This document shows, in pieces, positions 1-12,235 of a stretch of DNA of 64,000 bases. The notes beneath the pieces are model-generated. The model had not been told where the DNA came from, did no database searches, and saw only the letters and a list, made by a program, of their open reading frames with translations. Both the position numbers and the translations under genes were made by a program. The first letter of the stretch is position 1, and every line of letters begins with the position of its first letter. The DNA is from Ligustrum vulgare (Eukaryota > Streptophyta > Magnoliopsida > Lamiales > Oleaceae), in contig OY743172.1 of NCBI GenBank assembly GCA_963555705.1, positions 20,087,446 through 20,151,445 of the forward strand. The letters run 5' to 3'.

Positions 1-2940
1 GGTAATGATCAACCGTGTGGCGTGGTCGGAAAAGGTGATGTACAGATCAAGATCAATAGATCTGTGTGGAAGCTGAAGGACGTGAGACATATTCCAGAAT
101 TGAGGAAGAACTTGATCTCCGTCAAGCAATTGTCGGGAGAAGGACATGTCACCACCTTCTCTGGTGATAACTGGAAGATCACCAAGGGCGCCATGATTAT
201 CGCTCGAGGCAAGGATACTGGCACCCTCTACACAACGATGGATGCTTGTGTGACAATTGCAGTTGCTGAAAGCAAGGAGGGCCCAAACTTGTGGCACCAG
301 AGACTTGGGCATATGAGTCAGAAGGGACTCAAGTATATGCATGCAAAGGGGAAACTACCAGAGCTTCAGTCTACTGATATAGACTTATGCGAGAGTTGCA
401 TCTTTGGGAAGCAAACCAGGGTGAGTTTCAACACTAGTGGTAGAACTCGGAAGCGAGAGAAGCTTGAGTTAGTCCACACAGACGTTTGGGGACCAACCGC
501 AGTTTCATCTATTGGCGGAAAGTCATACTTTGTGACTTTCATTGATGACCACTCGAGAAAAGTGTAGGTTTATTTCTTGAGACACAAGTCCGAAGTATTC
601 GATGTGTTCAAGAAATGGAAAGCCATGGTGGAAAATGAAACAGGATTGCGAGTAAAGAAGCTGAGGTCCGACAACGGAGGAGAATATACGGATATGGCGT
701 TCAAGAAGTTCTGTTACCAGAATGGCATCAAAATGGAGAGGACGTTGCCAGGGACTCCACAGCAAAATGGAGTTGCAGAACGTATGAACCGGACATTAAC
801 GGAGAGAGCCAGAAGCATGAGGTTACATGCAGGCTTGCCCAAACAGTTTTGGGCAGAAGCAGTCAACACAGCGGTGTACCTGATCAATCGAGGACCCTCG
901 GTACCGTTGGAGTACAGGATACCGGAGGAAGTATGGAGCGGAAAAGAAATAAAACTTTCCCACATGAAAGTTTTTGGATGTGTCGCATATGCACATATTA
1001 GTGATCAGGCAAGGGGCAAGCTAGACTCCAAATCACTAAAGTGCACATTCATTGGATATGGCGGAGATGAGTTCGGCTACCGCTTATGGGATGACCAGAA
1101 TAGAAAGGTCATCAGAAGCAGGGATGTCATATTCAACGAGAAGGTTATGTACAAGGACAGAAATGCAGTGCAGTCCGATGACACAGTACATGATGGTCCA
1201 ACATATGTTGAGTTGGATGATGCTCCAGAAAGTAGTACGTCGCAGCAGACAGAGGAGGATCTGCAGTTACAGGAGCCTGTTCTAGAGACTGATGCATCAC
1301 AGTCTCCAGTCCCTGTTCTTAGAAGGTCAACCAGACCTCATGTTCCAAATAGAAAGTACATGAGCTGCATGTTACTTACTGATGCAGGTGAACCTGAATG
1401 CTATCATGAGGCATGTCAGGTCGGTGATTCTGGAAAGTGGGAGCTTGCGATGAAAGACGAGATAAAGTCTCTCATCTCTAACCAGACGTGGGAACTAGCT
1501 GAGTTACCTACAGGAAAGAGAGCTCTACACAATAAGTGGGTGTACAGAATCAAGGAGGAACATGATGGATCAAAGAGATACAAGGCGAGGTTGGTGGTCA
1601 AAGGTTTCCAGCAGAAAGAAGGAATTGACTACACGGAAATATTTTCGCCAGTTGTGAAGCTGACAACAATCAGATCAGTCTTGAGTATTGTTGCAGCAGA
1701 GGGTTTGCACTTGGAGCAGTTAGATGTAAAAACTGCTTTCCTCCATGGTGACCTTGAGGAGGAAATATATATGCAGCAGCCAGAAGGCTTCTCAGTCAAA
1801 GGAAAGGAGAAGCTCGTTTGCAAATTGAAGAAGAGCCTGTATGGCTTAAAGCAAGCCCCGAGACAGTGGTACAAGAAGTTCGACGGATTTATGCAGAAAA
1901 ATGGCTACTTCAAATGTAATGCTGACCATTGTTGCTACTTCAGGAGATTCGAGTCCAGTTATATAATTTTGCTACTTTATGTCGATGATATGTTAGTAGC
2001 AGGCTCAGATATGGACGAAATCAAGAAGTTAAAGATGCAGCTGTCAGCAGAATTCGAAATGAAGGACTTGGGTGCAGCGAAGCAGATTCTCGGAATGAGG
2101 ATTTTCAGAGATAAGCAGAAGGGTATCTTGCAGTTATCTCAGGCCAAGTACATTAGTCAAGTCCTGCAGAGATTTAACATGTGCAGTGCGAAGGCTGTCA
2201 GCACGCCACTAGCTAATCACTTCCGTCTATCTAGTGATCAGAGTCCTAAGACAGAGGACGAGATAAACTTCATGGCTAAAATACCATATGCCTCAGCCAT
2301 TGGAAGTTTGATGTATGTCATGGTTTGTACCAGACCAGATATTGCTCATGCAGTGGGAGTTGTGAGCAGGTTTATGGCAAATCCAGGAAAGCAGCATTGG
2401 GAAGCAGTAAAGTGGATATTAAGATATCTACGGGGAACTACTGATAGATGCTTATGCTTTGGACGAGGCGAGGTGACTCTACAAGGCTTTGTAGATGCAG
2501 ATTTTGCTGGCGAAGTAGATCGCAGGAGAAGTACTACTGGTTATGTTTTCACAGTAGGTACTACTGCAGTTAGCTGGATTTCGCAGATACAGAAGATTGT
2601 TGCTCTATCCACTACAGAAGCAGAGTACGTGGCAGTAACCGAGGCTAGCAAAGAAATGATCTGGTTACAGAGTTTGTTGGCAGAATTGGGATTCAGTCAG
2701 GAGAAGAATGTTTTGCACAGTGATAGTCAGAGTGCGATACATCTGGCAAAGAATTCAGCATTTCATTCTAGAACCAAGCACATTGGACTCCGTTATCACT
2801 TCATCAGGTCTCTTCTAGAGGATGAAGTATTAACACTAGAGAAGATCCAGGGTAGCAAGAACCCAGCCGACATGATGACCAAGACAGTAACAAAGGAAAA
2901 ATTGGAGCTGTGCTCAGCTTCAATTGGTCTTCTGAAGTGA
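1..2940 (+). pseudogene. Ty1/copia pol polyprotein (Tork/Tnt1-like), 3' part, one in-frame stop
   Basis: Retrotransposon polyprotein that would supply integrase, reverse transcriptase and RNase H. The frame is open from base 1, so the 5' part (gag, protease, 5' LTR) lies outside the window. In order: GAG-pre-integrase with an HHCC finger (LWHQRLGH then CESCIFGK, about 290-415); integrase core with catalytic D in HTDVWGP, D in FIDDHS and E in QQNGVAERMNRT; reverse transcriptase (KARLVVKGF, LDVKTAFLHG, YVDD near 1980); RNase H (VDADFAGEVDRRRSTTGY, STTEAEYVA) to the stop at 2938-2940. The only lesion visible is TAG at 565-567, between FIDDHSRKV and VYFL; copia families normally have Trp here, so a single TGG-to-TAG change is the simplest explanation. 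The frame is otherwise uninterrupted, which indicates a young copy. Assignment to copia is certain; the Tork/Tnt1 lineage is inferred from motif style. Confidence 0.93.
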
Positions 2941-3020
2941 AGACAAAGGAAATGACTCACACCATATTTCACAAGGAGTTGCAAGAAGGAGATATCTCAG
3001 GGGAAGCCACATTTGTCCCC

Positions 3021-3031
3021 AAGTGGGAGAT
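3021..3031 (+). other. Polypurine tract of the copia element
   Basis: AAGTGGGAGAT lies directly before the 3' LTR start. This is the usual priming site for plus-strand DNA synthesis in copia elements and fixes the LTR boundary. Confidence 0.8.
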
Positions 3032-3552
3032 TGTTGAAAAATGGAGCTAAATGTGGAAAATAAAGCCAACTTTGTTGAAATTGGCAAGCCACCATTAATA
3101 GTCCATGTTCACACCTATTTGGTAAGACACCATTAGCCTACAATCCTCATATGTTCACACCTATTTTATTCCTTCCATTGTTGATTCTTTGTCCAAACTT
3201 TCCCTATAAATAGAGGGCAAAACCTCAATGAAAAATACACCACCACAACAAAGAGTGATCTTGTGTAGAGAGCAACACAAGAGAGGCATTTCACAAAATA
3301 GGAAGAAAAGTGAGTTGGAGAGAATAGCCTTTGCATAGGCAGATAAAAATACAGTGTTGTATTTTGTACTCCTCATTTTCGAGTTAGTGAAATATATTGG
3401 TGTGGGTCCGTGGACGTAGGCAAATTGCTGAACCACGTAAATCTTTGTGTTTCGTATTTGCATTTTATTTTTGCGTATTTATATTTTCTCAGTCCAATTT
3501 ATTTGTGTCACATCGATCCTGGGCGGGATTAGTTGCGTCCTAATTCCCAACA
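3032..3552 (+). mobile_element. 3' LTR of the copia element
   Basis: A 521-bp LTR opening with TGTTG after the polypurine tract and closing with CAACA, giving the expected short terminal inverted repeat. A TATA-type box (TATAAATAG, 3205-3213) marks the U3/R region. The downstream flank starts AAAGT, a candidate TSD, but the 5' end is outside the window and it cannot be checked. Confidence 0.88.
3205..3213 (+). promoter_or_regulatory. TATA box of the copia LTR
   Basis: TATAAATAG in the LTR about 170 bp from its start; the likely core promoter of the element. In a 3' LTR it could drive transcription into downstream DNA. Confidence 0.55.
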
Positions 3553-5543
3553 AAAGTATGGTTGTCAAACAAGGGCTAAATCTTTAACACATTCCATCAA
3601 AACAACTTGAAAATTTCTCAGTTCTTTTGAATCCTTCTGTGCATATCGACTGTTCTTAAAGTCAATATATATCTCATTCTTTTATTTGACTTTATCTACT
3701 TGTGGTCCGGTCTTGTGCATAGGTTCATGATTATAATTCGATATGATCGCCTTTGGATCATTGTCTCCCATCGAATGTAGATTGCCGCCACAAGAAAATT
3801 TTGAGAACCTATATCTAACATTTGTTGGCTCAATGCCATGATGAATAGGTTTATACAAATTTGCTTGAGACAACAATTTCTAAGTGATGGAGTGTGACCG
3901 GCGAAAAGGAACATATGGTTCCCAACCATCAGAAAGGCACCCTGGTTCTGTGTCCAGTTTTGTAATGTTTACTGCTAGACAATAACTTCTGCTATGATGC
4001 CTTTATAGCTCCATCCTTTATGTGAAGGAGCCTACAATAATTTCCTTTGATGCACCATCCTTTGGCATGAATTACACTTGTTTTGCTTAATTATGTTCTC
4101 TGCAGCATATTACTCAACACCATTACACTTCACTAGCATCAACCAATGATGGTCCAGCTTTGACTACTCCAACAGAAGCTTTATTGTTACAAAGCATTCA
4201 TTCCCTGACCGTCACACACGAACCTTTTTTTCATCAGACTTCCAGGGTTTCTTTTTCCTGCTAGAGCCTCATGGTTATTTCATGCTCCAATTGGTTTTCT
4301 GTTACCTAATAATCCTCAAACCAGGCTTGACATTTCAATTAATTTTCTCTTGTTTGTTATTGTACTTTGTGCAACAAATGTGCAAGTTTGGCTTTGTACT
4401 TTGTGCAACAAATTTTCAATTTTTTCTTTACAAGTGCGGGATCATACAATGGCAGTATAACATGTTACCTCGACGCACGCGGTAAAAAGGGAACATACCG
4501 CGGCATCGGAAATTAAGGAGCATGGTCAAGTTATATGCCTTATTATGAGAGGAGACATTTCCAAAGAGAACTCTGACCTTGGCTGGTGTTGGACAGATGG
4601 CATTGTTCGTGGCTGTAACACTACATGTCCTAGAAGCTCTTGTCATCATGGTAGGAAAAAACTTCTTTGACATGGGGAAACATTCCGCATGTGTTGTGAT
4701 AGGAAGAGAAAATTTATGCTTCAATGAATCCATTAATGGATTGAAGGTCAGGGACTTGGGGTCAATACATATTTGCCATCACGAGGTTATGATTTAAGTG
4801 CAAAGCATGAAATCCATAACTAGAGAGCTCTAGGTAGAAGATGAGACTGGAGAGTTAGTGAGGAGAGTATTACTAGACTGTCCTAGATGTTCCCCTTGGA
4901 ATCTGGAGATGCTAGACTGTGGTGCGAATTTGTTACTCACAGCTGGGGATAAGGGACGGAGAGAATGTGGGGCACAGGTTTCTTAGACGTTGCGTGGAAT
5001 ATGGTTATGCTTCCCTCCTCGATTCCTATTTTTTCTTGTTTTATCTGGACTTCTTCAATAATCATACAAATTATTAAATGCACGAGTTCAATGAGAATGG
5101 ACGATAGTAATTTGTGTTTTTCTTCTGACAGAGAAATATGGTAATAAGCCTCACTTTTTGTGAATGAATATGGTGCACTGAAATTGCAAAGTCGCATTTT
5201 TATGAGAAATACAGCTGTTCTCCTACCAGACGTCTGGCAACATAAGATGCCAGACGCAGACACATGGGGTGGGACCCACTAACACATGGGCCCGCACTCT
5301 TGTGTCTGTGTCTGGCATTTTATTACATTTTTGTTATAAGAAATAGGATGAAGTTCATCAAATGTTGTACTGTATTTTCTTGCATTACACCAGTAAATCA
5401 GGCCTGTCTCGCTCTCAGTCTGCCTCCACCACCTCCTGTGCTGCCACTGTCGTTATTAAAACCATTCTGCCAATCAGAGTTCTTGAAAGAAACGGAAAGA
5501 AGTATAACAAATGTAGTCAGTGGAAAACTGGTTCACTTCTTCA
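3553..5543. other. Gene-poor stretch with uncertain coding remnants
   Basis: No gene recognised. Short open stretches exist, for example on the minus strand at 3682-3876 and after a CTGCAG acceptor-like site near 4105 on the plus strand, but none carries a family motif known to me. They may be exons of a decayed gene or of a DNA transposon. Confidence 0.4.
5226..5318. repeat. Palindrome plus 18-bp inverted repeat (hairpin)
   Basis: CCAGACGTCTGG (5226-5237) is a perfect 12-bp palindrome. Next to it ATGCCAGACGCAGACACA (5247-5264) is mirrored by TGTGTCTGTGTCTGGCAT (5301-5318), 17 of 18 positions matching, around a GC-rich loop. Probably the core of a small inverted-repeat element. Surroundings are AT-rich, so the GC content stands out. 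Confidence 0.65.
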
Positions 5544-5803
5544 AAGAAGACATCTAAAAGAGAGTTTCATTCTATTGCAGATTATGCTGCTCAGTCTGCT
5601 AGCTACTACAAATGGAGGTTTATCATCCACGCAAGGGTAATATAAGGAGATTAGAAAAAACAAGAGAGGAATAACCTTTCCTTTGTGAAATGGCACGTGA
5701 ATGGCGGCCTGAAGTAACACATGTTAATGAACAAGATCTTGTGAAAGATGGCAGCCGGCGTTGGGGCAATAGAAAGCCCAGTACTCCTCAACCTCCTGGC
5801 TAG
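5544..5803 (+). pseudogene. Possible exon remnant(s), coding-like but unrecognised
   Basis: From about 5544 to 5637 one frame reads through residues such as HSIADYAAQSASYYKWRF and is followed by GG|GTAATA, a possible splice donor. From ATG 5690 to TAG 5803 a second short frame gives 37 residues containing EWRPEVTHVNEQDLVKDG and ending in a proline-rich tail. Composition looks like a conserved plant C-terminus rather than random DNA, but I cannot name the family, and upstream exons are not evident. It could be a gene fragment or the end of a small unrecognised gene. Confidence 0.3.
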
Positions 5804-6666
5804 CAATGGATCAGAGCACTTTATGTTGCAGCCACTTACGCCAGGTATTTACACCATCTTTTAGGAAGATGCCTTTTATAACTGATGAAAAGCACGGTTC
5901 AATTTGAAGAACTTGTGACCTTTAAATTGTCAATTCTCATCGAACCAATTAGCATTTTACATTTTTCTTTGCAAACAGCTGCATTTCCTGCTCTCTGGAT
6001 TTGTTATGGCTTTCAATGTCCAAAAATAAGAGAATTTTCTAAGGTAAACTTTCTTTGTGATAAAGATGATCTTATACTTGCGCTTCCATTTGTGTAAACA
6101 CAATGCTATTGTGCTTTTTTAAATTAATTAATGCTATTTATCATGATAATTTCTACTCAGTTGACACATTCCTATTGAAAATTTATCATGAGAATCTCTA
6201 TTCAGTTGACACATTCCTATTGAAAATTGAGGAAGTGTTTTGTATATGTACATGTGCGCACATCTTCATTTTTCAATGAATATGTGCTAACTATAGTAGT
6301 GATACATCTTTATTAATTAATATCGGTATTTTTTTTTCTTAATTTTAAATTATAATTTATATTACCTTTTCATTTGCCCTCACAACTCAAAATCATGGCT
6401 TCGCCCATTTTGACTGGATTAACATTTCAAAAGCTCTCTTTTGTTTCTTTGTGCAACAAGTTTGCAGCAAATGTGCAAATTACGTTTATTTTTAGGTTGA
6501 AGCACATGATCGTATATGAAAAATAGATGGACACTGTTTCAAAGATTTATCAACCATTCGAAAATTTCTGAGACTATATCAATATATTAAAAGAACATTA
6601 CCACAGGATTTATCAACTTCATCAAATATCTCTCCTCACGGTCTCATTATTTACCAGACGTGACTT
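5804..6666. other. AT-rich intergenic sequence
   Basis: No gene seen. Contains one short tandem duplication, annotated separately. Confidence 0.5.
6137..6226. repeat. 45-bp direct tandem duplication
   Basis: Two adjacent copies of a 45-bp unit (TTTATCATGA... to ...CCTATTGAAAA) at 6137-6181 and 6182-6226 with only a few mismatches. Confidence 0.8.
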
Positions 6667-6674
6667 ATTGGTTC

Positions 6675-7313
6675 TAGAGATGACAATGGGTCGGATATGG
6701 GTCGGATTTGCCAAACTCATACCTTACTCACTAAATGTTTACAACCTCCATATCTTACCCATATATCCATTTAAGAATTGAGAGTCGGGTGCGGGTTGGA
6801 GGCGGATTTGCTTCTTTACTCATTTAAAATTCATTACTAATTATTTATTTATTTTATTATTATTTTTAGACTATAAATAAGTTATAGATGCTCCGGATTA
6901 ACTTGAATCAGTTAAATGTTGGGCTTCACTTGAATATGACATGAAAAAAGCTTGTTATATGTTGAAACTAAACAAGCAAATTTGAACAATTTTTTTTAGA
7001 CGTTAACAAAGTCAATAGTTTAAACATATTAAGGTTTAGACGTTAACAATGTTAATAGATATCTGGGTTCTATTTTTTTATTTTTTTTAAACAATCACTT
7101 TTGTTTTAAATTCTATAATTTTTTTAAAAAATTAATGTGTATGCGGGTCGGGTATGGGTATTGTAATAAAACTTACACTCGACCCATACACACATCGGGT
7201 TTTAAAGTTTACCTTCATACCCTATTCACGAACTCATTTAGTCGGGTAATTCTCGCCTATTTATGTCCGGTCTCCAACGAATATCGAATTCGTGTGTATT
7301 ATTGTCATCCCTA
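6675..7313. mobile_element. Non-autonomous hAT element, copy 1
   Basis: A 639-bp element bounded by TAGAGATGACAAT and ATTGTCATCCCTA (12 of 13 positions complementary). It is flanked by a perfect 8-bp TSD, ATTGGTTC, at 6667-6674 and 7314-7321. An 8-bp TSD and Ac-like ends are hallmarks of hAT elements. No transposase is encoded. Both ends carry GGGTCGG-type subterminal repeats. A second copy lies at 25146-25790. Confidence 0.88.
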
Positions 7314-7321
7314 ATTGGTTC

Positions 7322-9067
7322 CCAACTTTCAAAATATGTCCAATTTTACTCATTTTTGCTCAATTATTGTTTAATTTCATTATTTCTCTTCCAATAATGG
7401 ATTTTCTCGTAAAATAACATACACAAATTAAATCCTTGTTTGAGTTTTTTAAGAGTTATAGAATAAGGATTTTTTGGAGAATGTAATTAAAATGTAGGGA
7501 TAATTTTTGGGTTTATGTGTAAATTATTTTATTAATAAAATGTTTAGTTTAAAATGAGTTTGAGAAAACTTTAGCCCATGTATGGTAGATACTAAAATTA
7601 GATTTTTAGTAGATTTTGATAAAAGCGGATAGAATGTGTTGTTGAAAAGTTGTGGGACTAAGGAAATGTGTGATACGATTAATTGATGACTTTGACTTAA
7701 ATTTTAATCAAATTTTTTAGTGTTACAAAACAGGGGCTAAATAATGTGGCTCAAACAAGGACTAAGTATCTATTTCATAGTCATTGAAAAATCATGTTTT
7801 GAATGTTAGGATAAGTGTAATATCGGCTACTCCAAGTGGAGATATATCCCCACATTAAATGATGAAAAACAATAGAATCACAGTGGGTAATCATATTATC
7901 AGCACAAATTCTTGATACTATACCACATTATAAATACACCACAATTAAAACTTATTTTTTCATTAAAACACCACAAAAAATTTACAATTAAATCCTAACT
8001 AAAATAAAATAAAATAAATGACAGCATTTCCCTCATCTTTCCCAGCCATTCTTCTTCACCAATTTCCCCCACCCACTAGTTATATCAGTGAATAATAATA
8101 TCTTAAAAGTTAAAATACGTCAACATTTTGATTATCTTGAAGACCATTGTGATAATGAATATAACCATCCCTCAAGAGAGGTGGTTGTGAATGGTGAATA
8201 CACCACATCTCTCTAAAATGTTCTTTAAAATTGAGTTAGAAAATTGAGCCATTAAGAATCTGATTTATAAATTTTGTAAAACTGATCAAAATAAAATATA
8301 ATTCAATTTTACCGTCAAAATTTGTACCTTAATAAATTCATAGGTGATCAATAATGAAGAATTTAATATTCAGGTCAAATAATTTTTAGGACATTCTCCT
8401 TAGGTTCGTAAGGAAGTTATTTATAAATCAATTTATAAACAATATAATTTATCAAATTATTTTTTAATCATGTACATTTTTTAAATTATCTTTTAATTAC
8501 GTATTTTATCCCCACGTTTTTGAATTCATTGGAAATTGCATGTCAAATTCATCTAGAAGTTGACTTTACTAGGTCAAATTGTGTTAGTTCACTGACAGAC
8601 AACAAACAAATACAGCCTGTTCGCCCTGTACAAGGAATAGTTCGGTCATTTCATTTTTTAAATTTTTTGTTGAATATACAAAATAAAATATTTATAAATC
8701 ACGCGATGTAAGATAATTATTATCTATTTATAAGCCTATGTTTGCTAAAAGTCAAATTTTGATTTATAAACATGTTTATAAATCACATAATTTTTTAAAT
8801 TACTTTTCAATCACACATATTTTCTCTCTTCAATTTTCAAACATTACTTTTTACCTTAAAATCATAAATAAATCAATTTATAAACCAAACAGTATTATCA
8901 AACGGAAGCAATTATCAATTTATAAACAATACAATTTTACAAATCAATTTTAATCACATATTTTTTTACATTATTTTTTAACCATATATTTTACCTCAAA
9001 ACTAAAAGAAAACCATTTGTAAATCAACAAAAGTCAGCTGAACAGGATTTTAATTTGATTTATAGAA

Positions 9068-9072
<5 letters not shown>
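7322..9072. other. AT-rich intergenic sequence with degenerate miniature elements
   Basis: No gene seen. Around 8700-8960 there are repeated ATTTATAAA and AAACCAAACA motifs in inverted orientation. They resemble the small elements found in introns near 21850 and 39890 and near 63650-63790, suggesting decayed copies of one miniature family. Confidence 0.45.
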
Positions 9073-9117
<45 letters not shown>

Positions 9118-9144
9118 ATTGATTGATCGATCGATCGATCGATC
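9073..9144. repeat. Compound microsatellite (GA)21 (TTGA)n (TCGA)n
   Basis: An uninterrupted GA run (9073-9114) grades into TTGA and then TCGA repeats, the last self-complementary. Likely highly polymorphic. Confidence 0.95.
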
Positions 9145-9724
9145 CTGAGAGAATAATAGCAACTGAATTGTTTGCTTTGGTAACATTAGTTACCATTTTA
9201 TATACTGGCAAAATGGCTCACCGATTCGACCCGTTTGAGCTCGACTCGCGACTCAAGATTTTGAGTCAAAGCTCGAGTTGAGTTTTTTTTAGGGATGAAC
9301 TTTTGCTTAGGTCGGTTCGAGCAAAAAAAAGCCCGCATAAAAAGTTCGGGCCTTAAAATTAGACCACGAGCTCGACTCGACTCATTGTATATATACATTT
9401 TCAGTAACAATTTTTTGGATTTTTGTTATTAAAATAAAATTTTAAAGCTTGGGACTCAGCTCAAAAAAGCTCGAGTCGAACCTTATTTTTGGGGAAGAGA
9501 TTCATCTCAGCTCTGCTGCTGGAGCAAAAAAGCCCTTCTCCTAAAAGCTCGAGCCTCGAACTTTGGCTCGTAACTCATCTCGACTCGTTGACATCCTTAC
9601 ATACACATGGGCTAACTAGGTTAACAGATTTCTAAAAAATATAACAGCTAGATGGGCCTAACCGTGCAACAACTTTCTAACTAATATAACCATACATAAA
9701 AACTGAAATTACAAGAAGAAAAAA
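9145..9724. repeat. Degenerate dispersed repeat rich in GCTCGAGTCGA motifs
   Basis: No gene. Between about 9215 and 9600 the motif GAGCTCGACTCG and its complement recur many times, and the right side ends in ...CGACTCGTTGACATCCTTA, which looks like the end of a small DNA transposon. Clean ends and a TSD were not found. Confidence 0.4.
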
Positions 9725-9780
9725 AGGGATAATTGTGCAGGCTACTTTTTTTTAGATGGCAAAACTGATTTTTACTGCAC

Positions 9781-9814
<34 letters not shown>

Positions 9815-11012
9815 TGTTACTGAAAAATTGAAAAGTATCACAAGTACCATACTGTGATACTAACATATTTGAGAAGTATCATAAGTATCAGATTGCGATA
9901 CTTCACGTAATTACGAAGTATTTTTCAATTTTTATGATTTTATTATAAGTAATTTTCAAAATTTATAAAGTTTTAGTAAATTTCAATTTGATTGCTAAAA
10001 GTAGGATATTTATGTGGACAAAAAAAAAATATAAATTATACAAATTTGTTTATACGAAAATAGGCCCAAGGCCTAAATATGTCGTTGGGCCTATATCCAT
10101 TTTCCTTGCGTTTGCAAAAATACAAAACTTTTAGTATCATAATTGAAACTTACTTCATTCCAAATAATCACTGAAAAATGCTTCATTTTTTTTTTTTTGG
10201 AAATATACTGTTTTATCTAAGTTTCATATTATGATACTTTAAAAGAGTCTTATGATACTTTTAAAGTATCACAGCATGATACTTCAAATTTTTGGTATCA
10301 TAACCTGAAACTTTATCAAATATTTATGATACTTTGGGCGAAATTGTAGTATCACAACTTGAAACTTTACACTTTTTGTATGATACTTTGATTCAGACAT
10401 AAAATCAAATAATTTTTGTGCAATGTTGAGAATTTATAGTTCACAACCACCGACCACCACCACAGCCACCATGACTGCCACCGCCACCACCACGACAATC
10501 ATCTTCTCAACACCACCATCATCGTCGCATTCTCAACACCATCAACTCCACCTGAACAAGATCACCACTACCACAACCTACACTAAAAATCCACTGTCAA
10601 CCTCCACAACCAACAGTGAAGAAGAAGCGGGGAACAGTGAAGGTGGAGGTTGCAACGCCAACAGGAAGAAGATCATCGTTGGGAAGAAGACAGCGCCAGA
10701 GGGAAGAAGAAGACAGCGCCGAGGGAAGAAGACCAGTGCCAGCGGAAAGAAGAAGACAGCGCAGCCGAGGAAGAAGACCAGTGCTAGTAGGAAGAAGAAG
10801 AGCAACAACAGCGTAGGCGGGGGGAGACATTATGTAACTGGTTGTGCGGTGGTAGGTGATCAGAGAAGAAGATGAGCAACCGGTGGAGATAGCAACTACG
10901 ATAGTGCTGGTGGGCAACGAGGAAGAAGATGCAGTATATTTCCAAAAAAAAATCTTAAGAAAGTAATTTTGCATTTAGCCCTAAAAATGTAGTGTTTAGT
11001 GCAATTATCCCT
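9725..11012. mobile_element. Candidate Mutator-like non-autonomous element
   Basis: AGGGATAATTGTGCA at 9725 and its approximate complement TGCAATTATCCCT at 11000-11012 form imperfect terminal inverted repeats of a type seen in plant Mutator-like elements. Inside are a poly(A) run (9781-9808), about a dozen AAGTATCA or TGATACTT motifs (9826-10390) and a trinucleotide-rich block (10430-10880). The flanks are A-rich and no convincing 9-bp TSD was found, so the call is tentative. Confidence 0.35.
10423..10875 (+). other. Low-complexity open frame, probably not a gene
   Basis: The frame is open for 150 codons but consists of a Thr-rich run from CCA/ACC triplets followed by Lys/Arg-rich imperfect repeats from GAAGAAGA units (a short minisatellite at about 10670-10800). 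The opposite strand is open too, as expected of triplet repeats. No domain, no splice context. Confidence 0.5.
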
Positions 11013-11697
11013 AGAGAAAATTACATGGGACCCTATTTTTAAAGTTCACTATGTAAAATAAAGATTGTGAATTTTATATTTGTAAAAATCAGGTCTTAAT
11101 TACCCATTAATATTTATTAATAAATATTTTATATCCAAACCCCCACCCAAACCCTATTACCGTCAATCCCCAATTATTTTCCTCTATCTAAAATCTCTCT
11201 TCAACTTCATGCCCAAGCAATCTTCTCTCTCAGATCTGCATCTTCATCAATTTTTTGCACGCAATACTGACTGGATGCACATTTCCACAAACTTATACAG
11301 AAGATACGTTTATATCGTGTACGTGGGAGAATTGGTGGAGTGCCATCGACTCCGTGTCTGAGCAGCGGAGCGCGGCCACTGGAGATAGCGGAGTATTTAA
11401 TTGGCGAGTTTGTTTGGGGAGAAATTGTTCCCTCTAGGCTTAGATTACTGAAAGAAACTTTTCGAGCTCTCTCTCTCAATCTGCGATGGCCATCTCATAA
11501 CGTTTTCCAAGCTTGCAGCTCTTCAGTTAGTGATTTTTCAGTGTTGCTGGTAGTGCTATGGCGCTTTGCGATTGATATGATAGTGGACCTGACTCAGAGG
11601 TCTTCTTTTGGGTGGGTTGAATAGGAGTGGGGGTTGGGGATTGAGCATGTATTGATGTTGGTTGAGAGATTTTCTAGAGGCTGGAGATGGTATTTAT
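11013..11697. other. Intergenic sequence, no supported gene
   Basis: Overlapping short open frames occur on both strands between 11200 and 11625, after a pyrimidine-rich stretch that resembles a plant 5' leader. None matches a family I recognise. A short exon-like segment near 12981-13065 could belong with it, but the evidence is too thin to call a gene. Confidence 0.35.
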
Positions 11698-12175
11698 TAT
11701 GGGTGGACAAAAAGATCGGAATCGCTTAAATCGAACCGAAAAAATTGAAATATTTTGGTTCTTGAAAAAAAATTCAAAACCGAAATCGAAATCGATTTTT
11801 TTTTTTAAAAAAAAAACGTAATCGATCGGTTCTCAAAATCGAAATCGAAAACCAAAATCAAAACCGATAAAAACATGTTTTTTTAAAATTTTTCGTTGAA
11901 TTATACAGGAAAATATATTTATGCCCACACTTTAATGTGTAGACAGTGGTCAGTGAGTCAGAAAAGTATAAATTTACTCACAATCTATCCATATGATAAA
12001 TGTTGTCCGGATTGGTAAGGTATTGTAATTAGAAATTCATGACTCACAATCTTCTCCAAGTAGAATCACATTTTAATGTATAGACACTTAGGCAGTGTAC
12101 GAAATGTTGTCCGTTTGATACACTATTATTATGGAATTTAGTAATTTACTTTTAAGTCATTTCACACACTATTAT

Positions 12176-12235
<60 letters not shown>

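Noticed and set aside
10423..10875. 150-codon Thr- then Lys/Arg-rich frame as a gene
   Set aside because: Made of CCA and GAAGAA triplet repeats, open on both strands, no domain; treated as low-complexity sequence.
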